Positions 1 through 11,968 of a stretch of DNA of 64,000 bases are shown here, piece by piece (the first letter of the stretch is position 1; each line of letters starts with the position of its first letter). This DNA comes from Pilatotrama ljubarskyi (Eukaryota; Basidiomycota; Agaricomycetes; Polyporales; Polyporaceae). The stretch covers positions 59,366-123,365 of the forward strand of contig MU277691.1 of assembly GCA_022385805.1 (NCBI GenBank). The letters are read 5' to 3'. The notes beneath the pieces are model-generated. The model saw nothing but the letters and a program-made list of their open reading frames with translations, had not been told where the DNA came from and made no database searches. The position numbers and the translations under genes are program-made.

Positions 1-302
1 CGCGAGCGCGAGCGTCACCACTTGTGACTGGAGTGACCTCACACCCGGGCGCTTACTGGGACTGTGAATTTGGCGGAATTCAGCTTTACTTACTCCAAAT
101 TCCCAAGCGCATTCCGTCCTTTTGATCACTTGGGCACCGCAGAACCTTTTCAGAACAGACGCAGAGCTCGTACTCCGTAGCTCGCGAAGCACGAATGTCG
201 GTTCGACCCATGTGAGTTTGTCTCGGCATATTCCTCCAACCCGGTTGGAGCGCTGAGAGCCATTCGCAGGGGGCCTTGCCATGGTACATTTCACTGATTC
301 AG

Positions 303-1152
303 ATGCGGCTGCCGCAACAACAGGCACATGTGAGAGATCGAGTGTGCCCATCTGAGCAAAGCTGACAGCTAATCACTTGCGATAGCCAAAACTCCTTGGA
401 TTGCTCTGGTTGCCTGCGACTCGAACGGACGACTCGGAATGTGTCGGACGAGAACATCTTCACTCGAGCTGAGAAGCTCGGGGCCACTGCTGCCGTAGGT
501 TTGGTGCTCACATACCAAAACGCATTGATTGACGTGAAACGTCAGGTTCTATACTCATTGGACTCGCAGACGTGTTATATCGCACTTGAAGACCCCTCTC
601 AAATTGACATCTATACTCTGTCATCCCTGACGACCCCAAAGTGGGTATTGCTGGAGTCAGCCTCGTCTTTTACTGATTCACTCCGTCGTATTGCAGCGTC
701 ATTGAGGGTATCTTCGGCCATATCGACGCTGTGCATCACGGTACCTTCGACGCCGCAAGTCTAGATGCAGACTTCGCCGAAATTGTACTCGCCCAGCTGA
801 AGGCGCAGACTAGATACCTGATTGCAGACCTGATCCTGGACGTGACTGGCTCTAGTGGCGCGGCACCGACCTCATCCATCACTGGCAGACTGAAAGGCAA
901 GAGCTTTCCTCTCAGTGGGCCTTTCACCTCGTCGATCGCTGCGAGCTCTGGGTCTGGTGTCGGCCCCTCCCTCACGGCAACTTCTGATCCCGGCATAGCT
1001 TCATCCTCTACGGTAGGTGCGAACAACTCCGGGACGCGCCTTGATACCATGTGAGTAGCTTATCCTTGAGGCGCCTGGTAGCCGCTAATCGGTCCTTCAG
1101 GTTGCTATCGGGGACGCTCTGCTTATGGTTCTACACGCTACTTGTGGTTTGA
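303..1152 (+). CDS. PA-domain surface protein with GPI-like tail (5' end unresolved, possible frameshift)
   Basis: I read this as the 3' part of a gene of the PA (protease-associated) domain type common in basidiomycetes. Visible pieces are TPWIALVACDSN (about 388-425), ENIFTRAEKLGATAAV (about 451-498), then LYSLDSQTCYIALEDPSQID after an intron with donor gtaggt and acceptor cgtcag. A later intron (gtgggt...ttgcag) leads to VIEGIFGHIDAVHHGTFDAA. The end is Ser/Thr-rich, and a last intron (about 1053-1100) joins it to LLSGTLCLWFYTLLVV and a stop at 1150-1152. A hydrophobic C-terminus after a Ser-rich stretch suggests a GPI anchor or a single membrane segment. No RING domain follows, unlike PA-TM-RING relatives. 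The frame breaks between CDSN and ENIF near 425-450 with no normal-sized intron, so a pseudogene or sequence error is possible. Exons upstream of 303 are likely but I could not place them. Confidence 0.45.
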
Positions 1153-1433
1153 CGCGGAGGAAGGTTTGGGCTGGTGTCGTCCGCTTGCTGCACCGCGAAT
1201 AAGGCCGTTCCCGATGCCCTAGAGCCTTTTTAAGGAGTGACTAGTGACTCGCGAGCGACAAGGTAGGTGCGAAGATATCGTACCTTGTGACGTGCTCTCC
1301 AGTCAGCGAGGATCAGACACGTCCCTGCAACTGTGGGTCAAATCGTCGTGTCTTAGCGTTATCGAGTGTAAAGCACAGTGTGCTCAGCCGGGAGCTCCCC
1401 GGGTTTGTCAGCTAGCGTACAGTCGAATCATCG

Positions 1434-1481
1434 CTCACTCACTCACTCACTCACTCACTCACTCACTCACTCACTCACTCA
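1434..1481. repeat. CTCA tetranucleotide microsatellite (12 units)
   Basis: Twelve uninterrupted copies of CTCA run from 1434 to 1481. The repeat keeps several reading frames open and creates short Leu-Thr-His-Ser ORFs on the plus strand, which I do not regard as genes. Confidence 0.95.
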
Positions 1482-1707
1482 GGCATCCGATGTCGGGATG
1501 ACAGATTGGACAGCCACGAAACGGCAGCACGGGGACCCATCAATCGCGTCTCCATCCCCGCGCAGCGGACGGTGATAATTGAAGATAATCAATGTGCTCC
1601 GTAGTCCTACAGCTCTTACATATCGCACGTCAGAATACAGGGACAAGAGTACAGTCGTAACGCACTATGATAACATGGAGGTCGATGGAAGGATCAAGGT
1701 GAATAAG

Positions 1708-3778
1708 TTAGACGAAGCTATGAATCCCATCGGCAACAGCAGCCAGGAGCGCTTGTGCCTTGTCTGACCTAACCGTCAAAGTGCACTTGAATGGACTAGG
1801 ATGACTGTGGAAGGGCTGTCAGCTACGACTCCCGGGCCTGCACATGCAACTCACTTGATCAGAGCACCGGTGCCCTCCATGGACGGTTCGACGACCTTCC
1901 CATCTCTTGCCTCCTTCGCGATTGTGAAGGTGGCGAGCACCATGGAGCATGCGGCGAAGATTGACGCCTCAGCGAACGCCATCCCCGGGCACTTCCTGCG
2001 AACCTATTAGGACCGGTCATATGAAGAAGACGGGTAGAGCTCACCGCCTGCCGAACCCGAAGCAAAAGTCGCGCGGATCGCGCTCAGGCTCTTTGCCCTC
2101 CGAGGGGATAAAGCGGCCGGGATTGAACGTCATTGGGTCGGTGTAGGCTTGAGGGTCGTGCAGGTACTTCCTGTCGTCCAAATCAGTCACGGCGGCGATC
2201 TCATGGTGGGAGACAGGCGGACTAACCAGATGTTTGGGAGGACCAGAGTTCCTTTCGGCAGGAAATAGCCCTCATGGAAGTCATCTTCGACGAGCTGATG
2301 AGGGAAGGCTACGAAGACGCTAGTCGTCAGATACAGTAAGAGGCGGAAGACACGGATATGTTTACCCATGGGTGCCACTGGGAGCCATCGCAATACCTCT
2401 AGTACCAATGCATTCAGATAAGGGAGCTTGTCCCGATCTTGCAGGGCCGGCAAGCGGTCGTGGCCGATGACTGCGTCAACCTCTGCTTGGGCCTTGCGCT
2501 GCACGTCCGGGAAACATGACATGGCGAGGAAGAACGTGCTGATGGCGGAGACAGTCTGTAGAGTCGGGTGTCAGACATGTGAATCACTCCAACTTGTACG
2601 CCACCAGCTCACAGTGTCGGCGCCACCTGCACGCAGTGCGCTCAGTATGTGTAAAGGCAGCGGCTTGAGTTGGCGGAGGACATACCGGCATACAAGGAAG
2701 CGGAAGCCATTTTGATTAGCTCTTCTTTCTCGGGGTCGCAGTTGCTCTCGAGTAGAGAGGACGCAAAGCTGGGAAGCGCAGTCCCGGCGTTCTGATGAAT
2801 AGCGATGTCAGTCTTGCTCAGTAAAGTGCAACTGCTGACAGACCATCTGTTCCTTGACCCATTGGAACGGTACATCGGCCATTTGGTCGAACGTGTTGCT
2901 CTGCTCGGCTACCTTTCGTTTCCATTGAGCGCCAGGGACCCACGAGGGTATATGGCGCACTGCATTTACCGTAAGGCTCTGCGCAGTGAGATAAGGAGAA
3001 GAACGGTTACAGAATGGGAAGACGTCGGCTAGGAAGGTTCCCGGTGCTGACGAGGTAGAAAAATCTTCCAGGGCCTCATCCACAGTCTTGACCATGGGAT
3101 CGTCATCCCCTCGGACCTCATACCCATAGGCGACCTTGATGATGATGGACGCAGCCAATCTGCCAAACAGGGTTAGATTACGCCACCACGATTCGACGAA
3201 GGACTTACTTATGCAGATCTTTCACAAGCGAATCTGACTGGTGCCGCAGCCCGACGAGGAAGTGCCGAGTCTCTTCCTCAACCAAGGAGTGGAAGCGCTC
3301 GACGCCCTTCCGGCTGGCAAGGACTTGCGCAAGCATCTTGCGCATCTCCCGCAGGCGGTCCCCGTAAGGAGCAAGAATCATGGCTCGAGACCAGCCTATC
3401 ATGTCGCCTGCCACAGGTAAGGGGGCCCGGCTCGAATAGATGGAGCTCTTCTTCTCCAGGATGTCGACGGCGTGCTTGGAGGAGTTCAGAATGACTACGG
3501 GCTGTCCGAAGAGCGAAACGGATATAATATCGCCTTCGGTGAGCAGTGTTCATTAGCCGAATCCATGTAGAAGAGCACGCGTAGACCGTACCCCAACGTT
3601 GGCCCCATTGGGCGAAGGTGATCCACTGATAGGTCCTCGGCATATCGAAGACGTTGCCTACGAGGGGCCATCCTCGGGGACCTGGAGGCAGAGGACCAAG
3701 CTGTCGCTTCCGTAGAATAAGGTGCACGGCAAGGATTGCAACGAGAAGAATGAACACGGCAGTAGTGGTTCCAGACAT
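1708..3778 (-). CDS. Cytochrome P450 monooxygenase, tandem copy 1
   Basis: A microsomal haem-thiolate monooxygenase of the fungal O-methylsterigmatocystin-oxidoreductase-like type. The N-terminus (3778 downward) has a hydrophobic anchor followed by the hinge GPLPPGPRGWPLVGNV. Later exons give the I-helix LYAGGADTTVSAISTFF across two introns, the K-helix ExxR in LEVLRW, FNPGRF, and the haem loop FGFGRRKCPGMAFAEAS, with the ligand Cys rebuilt across an intron near 2025-2055. The last exon (HPSPFKC...AQALL) is reached by an intron ending ccacag near 1802, and the stop lies at 1708-1710. All hallmark motifs are present, so it looks intact, with about nine exons. Its nearest relative in the window is the next gene downstream in coordinates, with the same exon pattern, so they are a tandem duplication. 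The substrate cannot be told from sequence. CYP family assignment would need a phylogeny. Confidence 0.9.
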
Positions 3779-3878
3779 GACGGTGTTCGTGAAGATATAA
3801 TGTGGGCCCCAGGGGGCGAGAGCGATTGTCGAAGGCTGGAGGGGTAGGTTAACACTTCAAGGAGTCGCACAGATAGGC

Positions 3879-3886
3879 CTTATATG
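3879..3886 (-). promoter_or_regulatory. Possible TATA box of P450 copy 1
   Basis: On the minus strand the stretch reads CATATAAG about 100 bp before the ATG at 3778. The spacing is plausible for a fungal TATA element, but this is motif evidence only. Confidence 0.35.
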
Positions 3887-5567
3887 CACGTTGTATGGAC
3901 GTCCAAGGCCCGGTGAGGGGGTCCGAAGGGTACGGTTCAGCCGGGGCAATCATCGCACTCCTCGGCATTGTCAAGCGCCACACGAGAACGACACAAGATG
4001 CTGAATCTGCCTGTGCAATGTGGCGTTAGCCCGCGCTCCTCCGGAACAGAACCAAAACGGAATGCACTTCACTATGATTTCAGCCTGGAACACTAGAAAC
4101 GATACGCCTTGGATTCTAACAGAATCGTCTCTACACGACTCAGGGCATCACATGCACATGTCGAGCCTCATCATGTCCATAGACTTCTATCCAGGAAATG
4201 CGCCGTTAAGCTTCTGTCCAAAGCTGCGAGCTGGGTGGTGAGGTTATCTGGGGTGTACAGGTGCCGTTTGAGGGACCGATGGTCATAGAGCGCTTTCTGT
4301 GGTGCGTTCTTCGGGCGCTGCAGGTCGGATGCGGCAGGCATCTCCGAATTGCCCGCTATGCTCTTCCGGACGCCCTGCACTGCCGAGCACTCAGCGTGGG
4401 CGCTGACGCATTTCAGCGCGTGTGAGGCGTCAGATACGTTTCGGCAGGCCAAAGCCAGAAACACTTCGGGGCAAGCTTCAGCGCAACCTAGCTATATAGC
4501 GTCGTGCTGCAAGGGTTGCCGGTGTTCTAGCACCCATATCCGTGTCAGAAAGCATGATGATAGCGAGAGAAAAGGTCAACGTACTCATCTCAGATATATC
4601 GCTGCACGATGCCGCTCGGGCAAGCTCGGCGTACGGCGGCGGGCGATGCCCTCCCAGGGGGGCTGCAATCGCACAGGAGCTACTCACCCTACAGCCACTT
4701 CTGCCGCCGCGTACCTCGGAACGGAGTATAATTACCGCGTATGACTTCGCAATGCAGCCACCAGCAGCTCCGCTACCAAAAGGCCATTGAAACTACCCAA
4801 GACGAAGGTCGGAATATACAGCTGCAAAGGCACTCGGAGAGCTGCCAATGGCCATGGATGGCCCACAAGGCTGTGGGAGAAAGGTGTTCGGAGTGATCAG
4901 ATCCGAGGAGCGTCAATGGTGCCAATGATCGATATAATGCGCAAATGAGCTTGAAAAAGCAGACCGCTCTCCATTCGCATGACGAAGAAGAGAGCGCGCG
5001 GCGGTGGACTAGTTGCACGCAGTAATGAACGCTAGCGTCGGCGCAGGAGCATGATGGAGGCGGACAAGTCCCGAAGCGCCAGGCTCCTCGGACGCCCTTG
5101 CCCCGTACCGCTACCGAACCGGCGGCCCCGAGCGCGAGGTTCGCGGGAGCATACGCGCACTTAATGTTGGACATCGCGGCCCAGGAACGCTTGCAAACGA
5201 TGGACGAGGCGAGGGGAAGGACAGGCAGGCGGAATAGCTCCTAGCGGTCACAATGGAATCCGGAAGGCGCTACGCTAGCTGGCAGGAAGGCCATCGCACG
5301 GCCGACCTCCGCCAGTTGTCTGAAGAGCGCCCGCTATCGCATGAACTTACTTGCGCTGCCTTCCGAAGAGTCATCGCATTATGGATATTACACAGCGACC
5401 AGATGCGATAGGCTGGTCGCAGAGAGCGGTAAGGAACGACTGTCCGAAGAGGGAGAGATCTATCGAGTAACGGCGTCGGTACCACGCCCCATAGAGTATG
5501 CGCCGATCGAGAACCAAGAAAGCCTTGTAGATGGGGTAGGCCAGCCAAGAAAGAAGGGTGCGCGACC
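3887..5567. other. Gene-free stretch between the tandem P450s
   Basis: About 1.7 kb with only short ORFs of no recognisable family on either strand, and no P450 remnants that I could see. It holds the 5' side of copy 1 and the 3' side of copy 2. Confidence 0.6.
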
Positions 5568-7608
5568 TTAATCGCTCTTGTGCTCGATGAGCGAGTGCAG
5601 CAGGGCCTCGGCCTTGGCCGAGCGGGGCTTGATTTCGCACTTGTAGGGCGGTGGGTGGCTGAAGTGGGCGCGGCGGTGAGCGCAGTCTCGCAATGAAACG
5701 TAACGATGAGCACAGACCTGACGGTACCAGAGGTGTAGTCGGTAGAAGGCTCGACCACCTGGCCGTTCTCGACGACCTTCTGGACGCTGAAGACCGCAAG
5801 CGACATGGCGACTGACAAAAAGACCGACGCGTCCGCGAGCTGCAGGCCCGGGCAGATGCTGAGAAGGAAAGACTATCAGGCTTGCGAGCATGCAACGAGG
5901 AAATGTGTCGACTGACCGTCGTCCGAAACCGAACACCATGCCACGAGGATCGGCTTCGGGTTCTTTACCTGGCGCGGCCATGAACCGATCAGGGTTGAAG
6001 GCCATCGGATCGGAGTACGTCTCAGGGTCGTGCAGCATGCGCCTGACGTTTTCGTCAGCTGGACCCTACTCGGAGGCGGGAGGGGGCGCTATACGTACCA
6101 AACGTTAGCGATCACGATAGTGCCCTTGGGGATGAAGTAACCGGCATGGAAGTCGTCTTCGATGACACGGTGGGGAATAGCTGCCTACAAGTTGAGCAAT
6201 TGGACATCCTGCAGATATAACGAGCGTACCCAGAGGCGCGACGTTGTTCCAGCGGAGCACCTCGAGGAAGACGGCATTCACGTATGGCAGCTTGTCGCGG
6301 TCCTCAGCCGTAGGCAAACGATCCGTCCCGATGACAGCTTCGATTTCGGCCTGCGCCTTCTGCTGGATCTCGGGATGCAGAGTCATAGCGAGGAAGAAGG
6401 TGTTGATGGCGGAGACGGTCTGTGCTCACGTGGTCAGTTGAAACACGCTATGCGACCGTACATGGACTTACAGTATCGGCACCACCGGCATAGAGCGACG
6501 AGGCTGCATTTTTGACAAGTTCCTCGCGCTCAGGGGTGATATCGCCTTCAAGGTTGGTCGAGGTGAAGTTAGGAATCGAGGTACCGGCGGCCTACGATAC
6601 GGGAGTCATCAGACGGTAGTTCACCCGCGGTGTACGGTTTAGTGGGCGCACCATCTGCTGCTTGACGAATTCATGGGGCTTGTCGCACATCTCGTCAAGG
6701 GTCTTACGCCATGCAGCAGCGATCTTCCTGAAACCGGCACCAGGCACCCACGCTGGGATGTGAGCAACTGAGGAATGGTGAGCGAAACTCTCGTGTGTCA
6801 GGCAACGAGCGCTTACGAGCAGGGAAGATGTTAGCAAGGAAGGCACCAGGGGCCGTGCAGACGGCGAATTGCTCCATAGCCTCGTCCACGGTGGCCACGA
6901 ACGGATCGTTCTCTGCCTGAACCTCGTATCCGTGTGACATCATGAGGATGATCGCACCCGCGCACCTGGCGGAGCATCAGAAGTCACACCACTGCTGAAC
7001 GAGTAGCTGTCCAAGAGACTCACTTGCGAACGTGTTTCAGGAGGTCCGTAGGCTCCTTGTACAGCTCGACGATGAAGTCCCGGGTCTTCGTCTCGACGAG
7101 AGGCATGAAGCGCTCCATGTTCTTCCGGCTGCCGATGAGCTGGAAGATGAGGCGGCGGTACTCGCGGAACTGGTTGCCATAAGGAAGAAGTGCGAGAGTG
7201 CGGTTCCAGCCAACTAACTCGCCGCCGACAGGGATGATAGGCCGAGAAGAGTAGATCGAGCTCTTCTTCTCAAGCATGTCGACCGCATGCTTCGCCGAGT
7301 TGAGAATGACATACGGCTGTCCGAGGAAGGACACGGACACGATGTCACCTGCGCATGGGAACGGATGCTATCAGAACGCGCCTGGAAGGGAGTGTATACG
7401 ACAGGGAAGTCTCACCCCAGCGCTCCCCCCATTGCGCGAATGTCCGCCATTCGTGACTCGCGGGCATGTCCAACATGTTCCCGATGAGCGGAAGACCCTT
7501 GGGCCCAGGGGGCAAGGGACCCTGCTGCTTCCTCGCGAAGAGGCGGTTCAGAAGAATGACCGCCAGCAGGATGGCGGCGGCATCGAAGAGGGAGGGCGTG
7601 TAGGCCAT
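5568..7608 (-). CDS. Cytochrome P450 monooxygenase, tandem copy 2
   Basis: Paralogue of the P450 at 1708-3778, with the same intron positions. The start MAYTPSLFDAAAILLAV at 7608 gives a membrane anchor, followed by GPLPPGPKGLPLIGNML. Further exons give IVSVSFLGQPYVILNSAKHA, the I-helix segment LYAGGADT near 6470-6500, ExxR in LEVLRW, FNPDRF, and the haem loop FGFGRR joined across an intron to ICPGLQLADAS. The C-terminus VSHPPPYKCEIKPRSAKAEA is reached by an intron with donor gtctgt, and the stop is at 5568-5570. Nothing is missing from the catalytic core. The encoded enzyme should sit in the ER membrane and need a P450 reductase. The paralogues differ across the substrate-recognition regions I could compare, which fits divergence of substrate rather than a very recent copy. 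Confidence 0.92.
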
Positions 7609-9231
7609 GGCGCTACAAGGTGGGAGGGAGGCGGGAAGTGGGAGGGGTTAGAGCCGTCTGCAGAGACGGTGAGTCGCGTTAAATAAGTGCATTCAGGAAC
7701 CTGAGAGTTCAGGCTAAGCCGCGGACCCTGATCAGCTGTGCGAAGCGGGGTGTCTCTTCTAGCCGTGGCCGATAGCAGCAGAACATCCACTGTAAACTTC
7801 GCTTCCTCGAAAGGCAATTTGTCTCCAAGTCGCCTGGTGAGTATCAATCAGCCGCTAGGCCATCAATGAAGCTGAACCTTCCTACTGACCTGAACACTGG
7901 CGCCCACCTTCGTTTTCGAACGTACGCTCCTCATTTCCTGCAACGTGCAGGGCCCGCCCAGCTCCTTAGCGCGACCGGGGAGCGCCGCCAAGAAGCCCGG
8001 ATTTCTTGCGCGTTTCACAGCGGAATCGACGGGTTCAAGATGGAGAATGTGGACGGACATAAACGGGGACCACAGTTAGTCTAGCACTGTGCGTGTCAAA
8101 AGGATCTTCGAGGGTACTAAAGCTGAAGATCCATCAGGAGACCCGTGTTTAGCCAGGTCTCATTGGTCCAGCCCGGGTTGAGGAAGGCGTGTCTCAGCGG
8201 TCGCCAGCGAGACGGAGCAGGGGCAGGCGCGGGCGGCTGCGAAACATGGTCATCGATACTGTATAGCCCAGGCCCAGCGATTCAGGACCCTTGGCAAGTC
8301 CGCGGCGACGGCTGCGGCCTCTCGGAGGGACACGATTTTGAGTCTGCACGCTCGCCATCAAGATGGGATCTCACAACCGCGTACGGCTACTATGACCCGG
8401 GTGCCGACAGGTCCTACGGCCCAAGAAGAGTCTGAGTGCGGGGACGGCGTGCTGCAGCGTATCTTCAGCGGCGGGTCAAACGAAGAAAGACCTCAACTCG
8501 CCCGACGAGGTCACGGTCTCCATGCTCACCCCTCGTGCTCTCGCTCTTCGATGCAGCCTTCTGGGGAGCCTACTGTACTGTAAGCCACTGCAACACGACA
8601 CTGGAGAACATGATCCAAGTAAAATGAGCACAGCAAGCGGAAATGACGATCCTTATGAAGTCCGATAGTTCTGGACGTTTGATGCGGAGCGGAACGACGC
8701 TATATCTTGGCTCTCGAGCGAGTGCTTCTCATCCGATTCCCCGAGGAGTTGCACAGACACGCGCTACACGGATCCTCGGAGAGGCTCACCTTCGTTCTTG
8801 AGCATTGGTCTGACTCTGGCGCAAGCGTTGGGTAGCGTGGAGGTTTTGTAGGACAGGCAACGTTGGAGGTTCAGGGCAAAAGCTTGTTTGAGCGTATCGA
8901 CGTCACACGAGTCCCTTGCAGCTGTACCACTGACCATCGAGCAGGTACGTACGTATATGTCGAGCAGTCCTGGAGCACCGGTCAGCGTAGAGGCCTGGAG
9001 GGCTTCGCATTACACGTACACTGGTAAGTGAGAAGATGCGTACTGTAGCTATACGTGGTATATATGTGCCAAGAGACCGATCCTTGACCTGTGTATATGT
9101 CGCGGTTATTGCTATCGATGGTCGACTATATCCAAGGTTAATGCACCCGCTTATCTATAGGCGATCGACTTACTGTAGAGAGGGCTCCGAGTCAGCTTGA
9201 GCCTGCAGACAGCCTGGTCTGTTGGTCCGTC
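7609..9231. other. Gene-free stretch upstream of the SDR gene
   Basis: About 1.6 kb with short ORFs on both strands but none with a family signature or a convincing splice structure. The first part must carry the promoter of P450 copy 2. Confidence 0.55.
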
Positions 9232-9239
9232 TTTATACC
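9232..9239 (+). promoter_or_regulatory. Possible TATA element of the SDR gene
   Basis: TTTATACC lies about 47 bp before the proposed ATG at 9286. This is motif and spacing evidence only. Confidence 0.3.
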
Positions 9240-9285
9240 ATCGCCAGCCCCCGCTTACGAGCAGTTGTCTGCCATACGTACCAAG

Positions 9286-10926
9286 ATGCCCGGTCGGATT
9301 CAGAACAAGGTGCGTGTCCGAGTCTCCACAAGTCCGTACACCACGATCTCATTGGCGTCATGCCGCTCTGTTAGACTGCTCTCATCACCGGCGCAGGCTC
9401 GTGAGTCTTGCAGCATCTCAGCCGCTCCCATGACCATCGCAAGCTGAGTGAACCTGCCATGCAGCGGCATCGGACTCGAGTCCGCCCTGCTCTTCGCGCA
9501 GGAAGGCGCCGACGTCCTCCTCGTGGACATCAATCTCGCAGCGGCCGAGAAGGCCCTCGCGCTCGTCCAGCAGCGCTTCCCCAACGTCAAGGCCGCCGCA
9601 ATCAAGGCTGACGTCGGCAAGGAGGCGGACGTGAAGGCGGCGGTCGACAAGGCGGTCGAGCTCTTCGGCCGCCTGGACATCATGGTGCGTCCATCCCACC
9701 TTGCTCGCCTTACCGGGCTCTACTGCGCCGGCACGAGCATCTCTGTCGATTCGCGGATCCGCTGATGGTGGACGGCGCACGGCGGGTAGTTCAACAACGC
9801 AGGTGCGCATTGCATAGCGGCGTGACAGCGGCGCCGCGTCCGTATCTTCGTCGCCGTGTGCTCACGGCGTCTCCCCGCCACACCAGGCATCATGCACCCC
9901 GAAGACGACAACGCGCTGAACACGGAGGAGCGCATCTGGGACCTCACGATGCAAATCAACGTCAAGGGCGTGTGGTGGGGTTGCAAGTACGCGATCCTCG
10001 CGATGCGCAATAACCCGACCGACGCCGCACGCGGCCTGCACACCGGCGGCAGCATCATCAACACCGCGAGCTTTGTCGCCCTCATGGGCGCGGCGACGCC
10101 CCAGCTGGCTTGTGCGTTTCCGCACTTGGGTCCCCAACCCCCACTGCGTTCCTCCGCTTGCTGTGGCGAAACGCGCGTGCTGACCCTCGTTTCCCCCGTT
10201 CAGATACCGCGTCTAAGGTCGGTTGTTGGTTTGCCACTAGATGGCAGGAACAGCAACGCAGCTGACGTGCCGGGAATGTACAGGGAGCCGTTCTCGCGAT
10301 GACGCGTGAACTGGCAATGGTGCATGCCAGGGAAGGCATCCGTATCAACTCCATCTGCCCGTGCGTTTCCCTTGTCCTTCGTGCTGACTGGGCGGCCTAA
10401 TCACGTCTGGACTGAATGAACGATTACGGTCGACGTGCAGCGGGCCTCTGAAGACCCGTGCGTTCTCCCTTGCTTCCAGTCGTTTGAGCCCACTTCGCTG
10501 ACGTCCATGCTTCCCGCCAACCCGCGTCGCTACACCCTGTCCTCCCTCTGTTCGACACGGCATCGCCAACCGCAAACAGCCCTCCTCATGGACTTCCTCA
10601 ACACCCAGGAGAAGCGCGATCGCCGTATGGTACATCTCCCCATGGGGCGGTTCGGCGAGGCAGTCGAGGTCGCGAAGGGTGCCCTTTTCCGTGCGTGCCC
10701 CACCTGCCAGCGCGTCGTATTAGGGACTAACGCTTCCCCGCGGACGTACAGTGGCAAGCGACGATAGCAGCTACATGACGGTAACTTGACGTCCGCAGCT
10801 CTTGAGTGGAATAGCGCTGACAGTTCTCCGTTAGGGTACCGACTTCAAGGTCGACGGCGGCTTGACCTCGTGCTATGTCACGCCTCTGGGCGAGCAGATC
10901 CTCCCTCCTCCTCCTAGCCTCGTATA
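9286..10926 (+). CDS. Classical short-chain dehydrogenase/reductase (11 exons)
   Basis: NAD(P)-dependent oxidoreductase of the SDR superfamily. Joining 11 exons gives an uninterrupted product: MPGRIQNK / TALITGAGS / GIGLESALLF..., so the cofactor motif TGxxxGxG (TGAGSGIG) spans an intron. FNNAG (NNAG motif) is coded by a 13-nt exon at 9788-9800. The active-site YTASK is coded by a 14-nt exon at 10204-10217, giving the catalytic Tyr and Lys, with Ser in TASFVAL before it. SICPGPLKTPLL uses a 17-nt exon at 10441-10457. The C-terminus DFKVDGGLTSCYVTP ends at TAA 10924-10926. The length of about 290 residues is usual for the family. The codon following each join keeps the family consensus, which supports these small exons. 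Substrate unknown. It could work with the nearby P450s, but that is only positional inference. Confidence 0.88.
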
Positions 10927-11155
10927 AGCAACAGGGGATCACGGGGGCAATCGCTGGACGCGTGCGTCGTAGGCGTGCAGAACACATGCTGTACAATTAG
11001 CTATGGTACAAAGTAGACATGGTAACGGTGGTACAGTGCGAAATTCAACAAAGCTATCCAAAACGTCGTCTCGAAAGCGGGAAAGTAGGGAAAAGAGAAG
11101 CGTCCTCCTTAGTATCGGTTGGTCCCAGGGCAAGTGCCGGTAGTGTGATATCGCC

Positions 11156-11968
11156 TTACAGTTCCTTCTTCGTCTGAGCTTCGGAAGCCTTGATGCTCGC
11201 AATCTCCTGCTTGACGCTCTGATGGATGCTCTCGCGGAGCTGCGGTTTGTACCCGAGCTTGAAGAGGATCTCCAGGTGGACGAAGAAAGGAGCAAGAACG
11301 AGTGCTGTCACGTACACCCGTGCATCAGCAACCGCTCAGCCTGACACGCCGGTTCACTTACCGCCAAGCAGGTTGTCAAGCAGGGCAGGGGATCTCCCCT
11401 CCGCGAAGGCATGGCCAGAGAATTGGGCGATCCAGGAGGCGACGTGCAGGCCCGCAGCGAACTTCATCGCGTCGGGCCTGTACGCGAAAGCGGCGGAAGA
11501 GAGCCCGATGAGAAGCCACTCAGGAGTGTACAGGAGCTGTCGGGCGACGGTCATGCAGTGGGACGCGGGTGAAAGCATCGAGACGTACAGCAGCAGTGGG
11601 CTCGAGAATGTAATAGTAGATGAGGTTGAAGATGACCCAGAGACCGGACCAGTTAAGATCGAAGGCAAGATATTCGTTGAATCTCACATGATACTGCGGC
11701 AAGAAGTCGGGGTACGGGAGGCGAGAGCAGAGGACGAGGGCCGTCCTGCATGACTTCGGAATTTGATCGCAGTGAGACATGTAAATCAATGACATACCAG
11801 AGGATAGTCGGCACAAAGATCATATGGATCGCGACATTGACCGGATGGTCATGGTAGGCACCGTAGAAGGTGAGCTGCACCGTGCGAAGCTAAGCATGCT
11901 GCGTCCGGGGCGGGGTACGAGGAGCTACCGACCTGACGCTTGACGTCAAGGAGACTAGAGACGCCCAT
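11156..11968 (-). CDS. MPO1: Mpo1-like (DUF962) ER membrane dioxygenase
   Basis: Members of this family include yeast Mpo1, an ER enzyme that shortens 2-hydroxy fatty acids by alpha-oxidation in phytosphingosine breakdown. Exon 1 (MGVSSLLDVKRQ, start 11968) joins across an intron to LRTVQLTFYGAYHDHPVN. The segment YHDHPVNVAIHMIFVP holds the family pattern of His residues spaced around Asn. Later exons give LNWSGLWVIFNLIYYYI, LLYTPEWLLIGLSSAAFAY and HVASWIAQFSGHAFAEGRSP, and the C-terminus ends SEAQTKKEL with stop 11156-11158. Several hydrophobic helices are visible. The length of about 200 residues fits the family, and the second set of His residues (HVASWIAQFSGH) is intact. Confidence 0.85.

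Noticed and set aside
180..230. GGTTCGACCC resembling a tRNA B box
   Set aside because: No matching A box or cloverleaf around it.
1244..1575. Two ORFs through the CTCA repeat
   Set aside because: They exist only because the tetranucleotide repeat has no stops; nothing outside the repeat looks like a protein family.
4349..5174. ORFs of 130 codons between the P450s
   Set aside because: Overlapping on both strands, with no family motif and no P450 remnant detected by eye.
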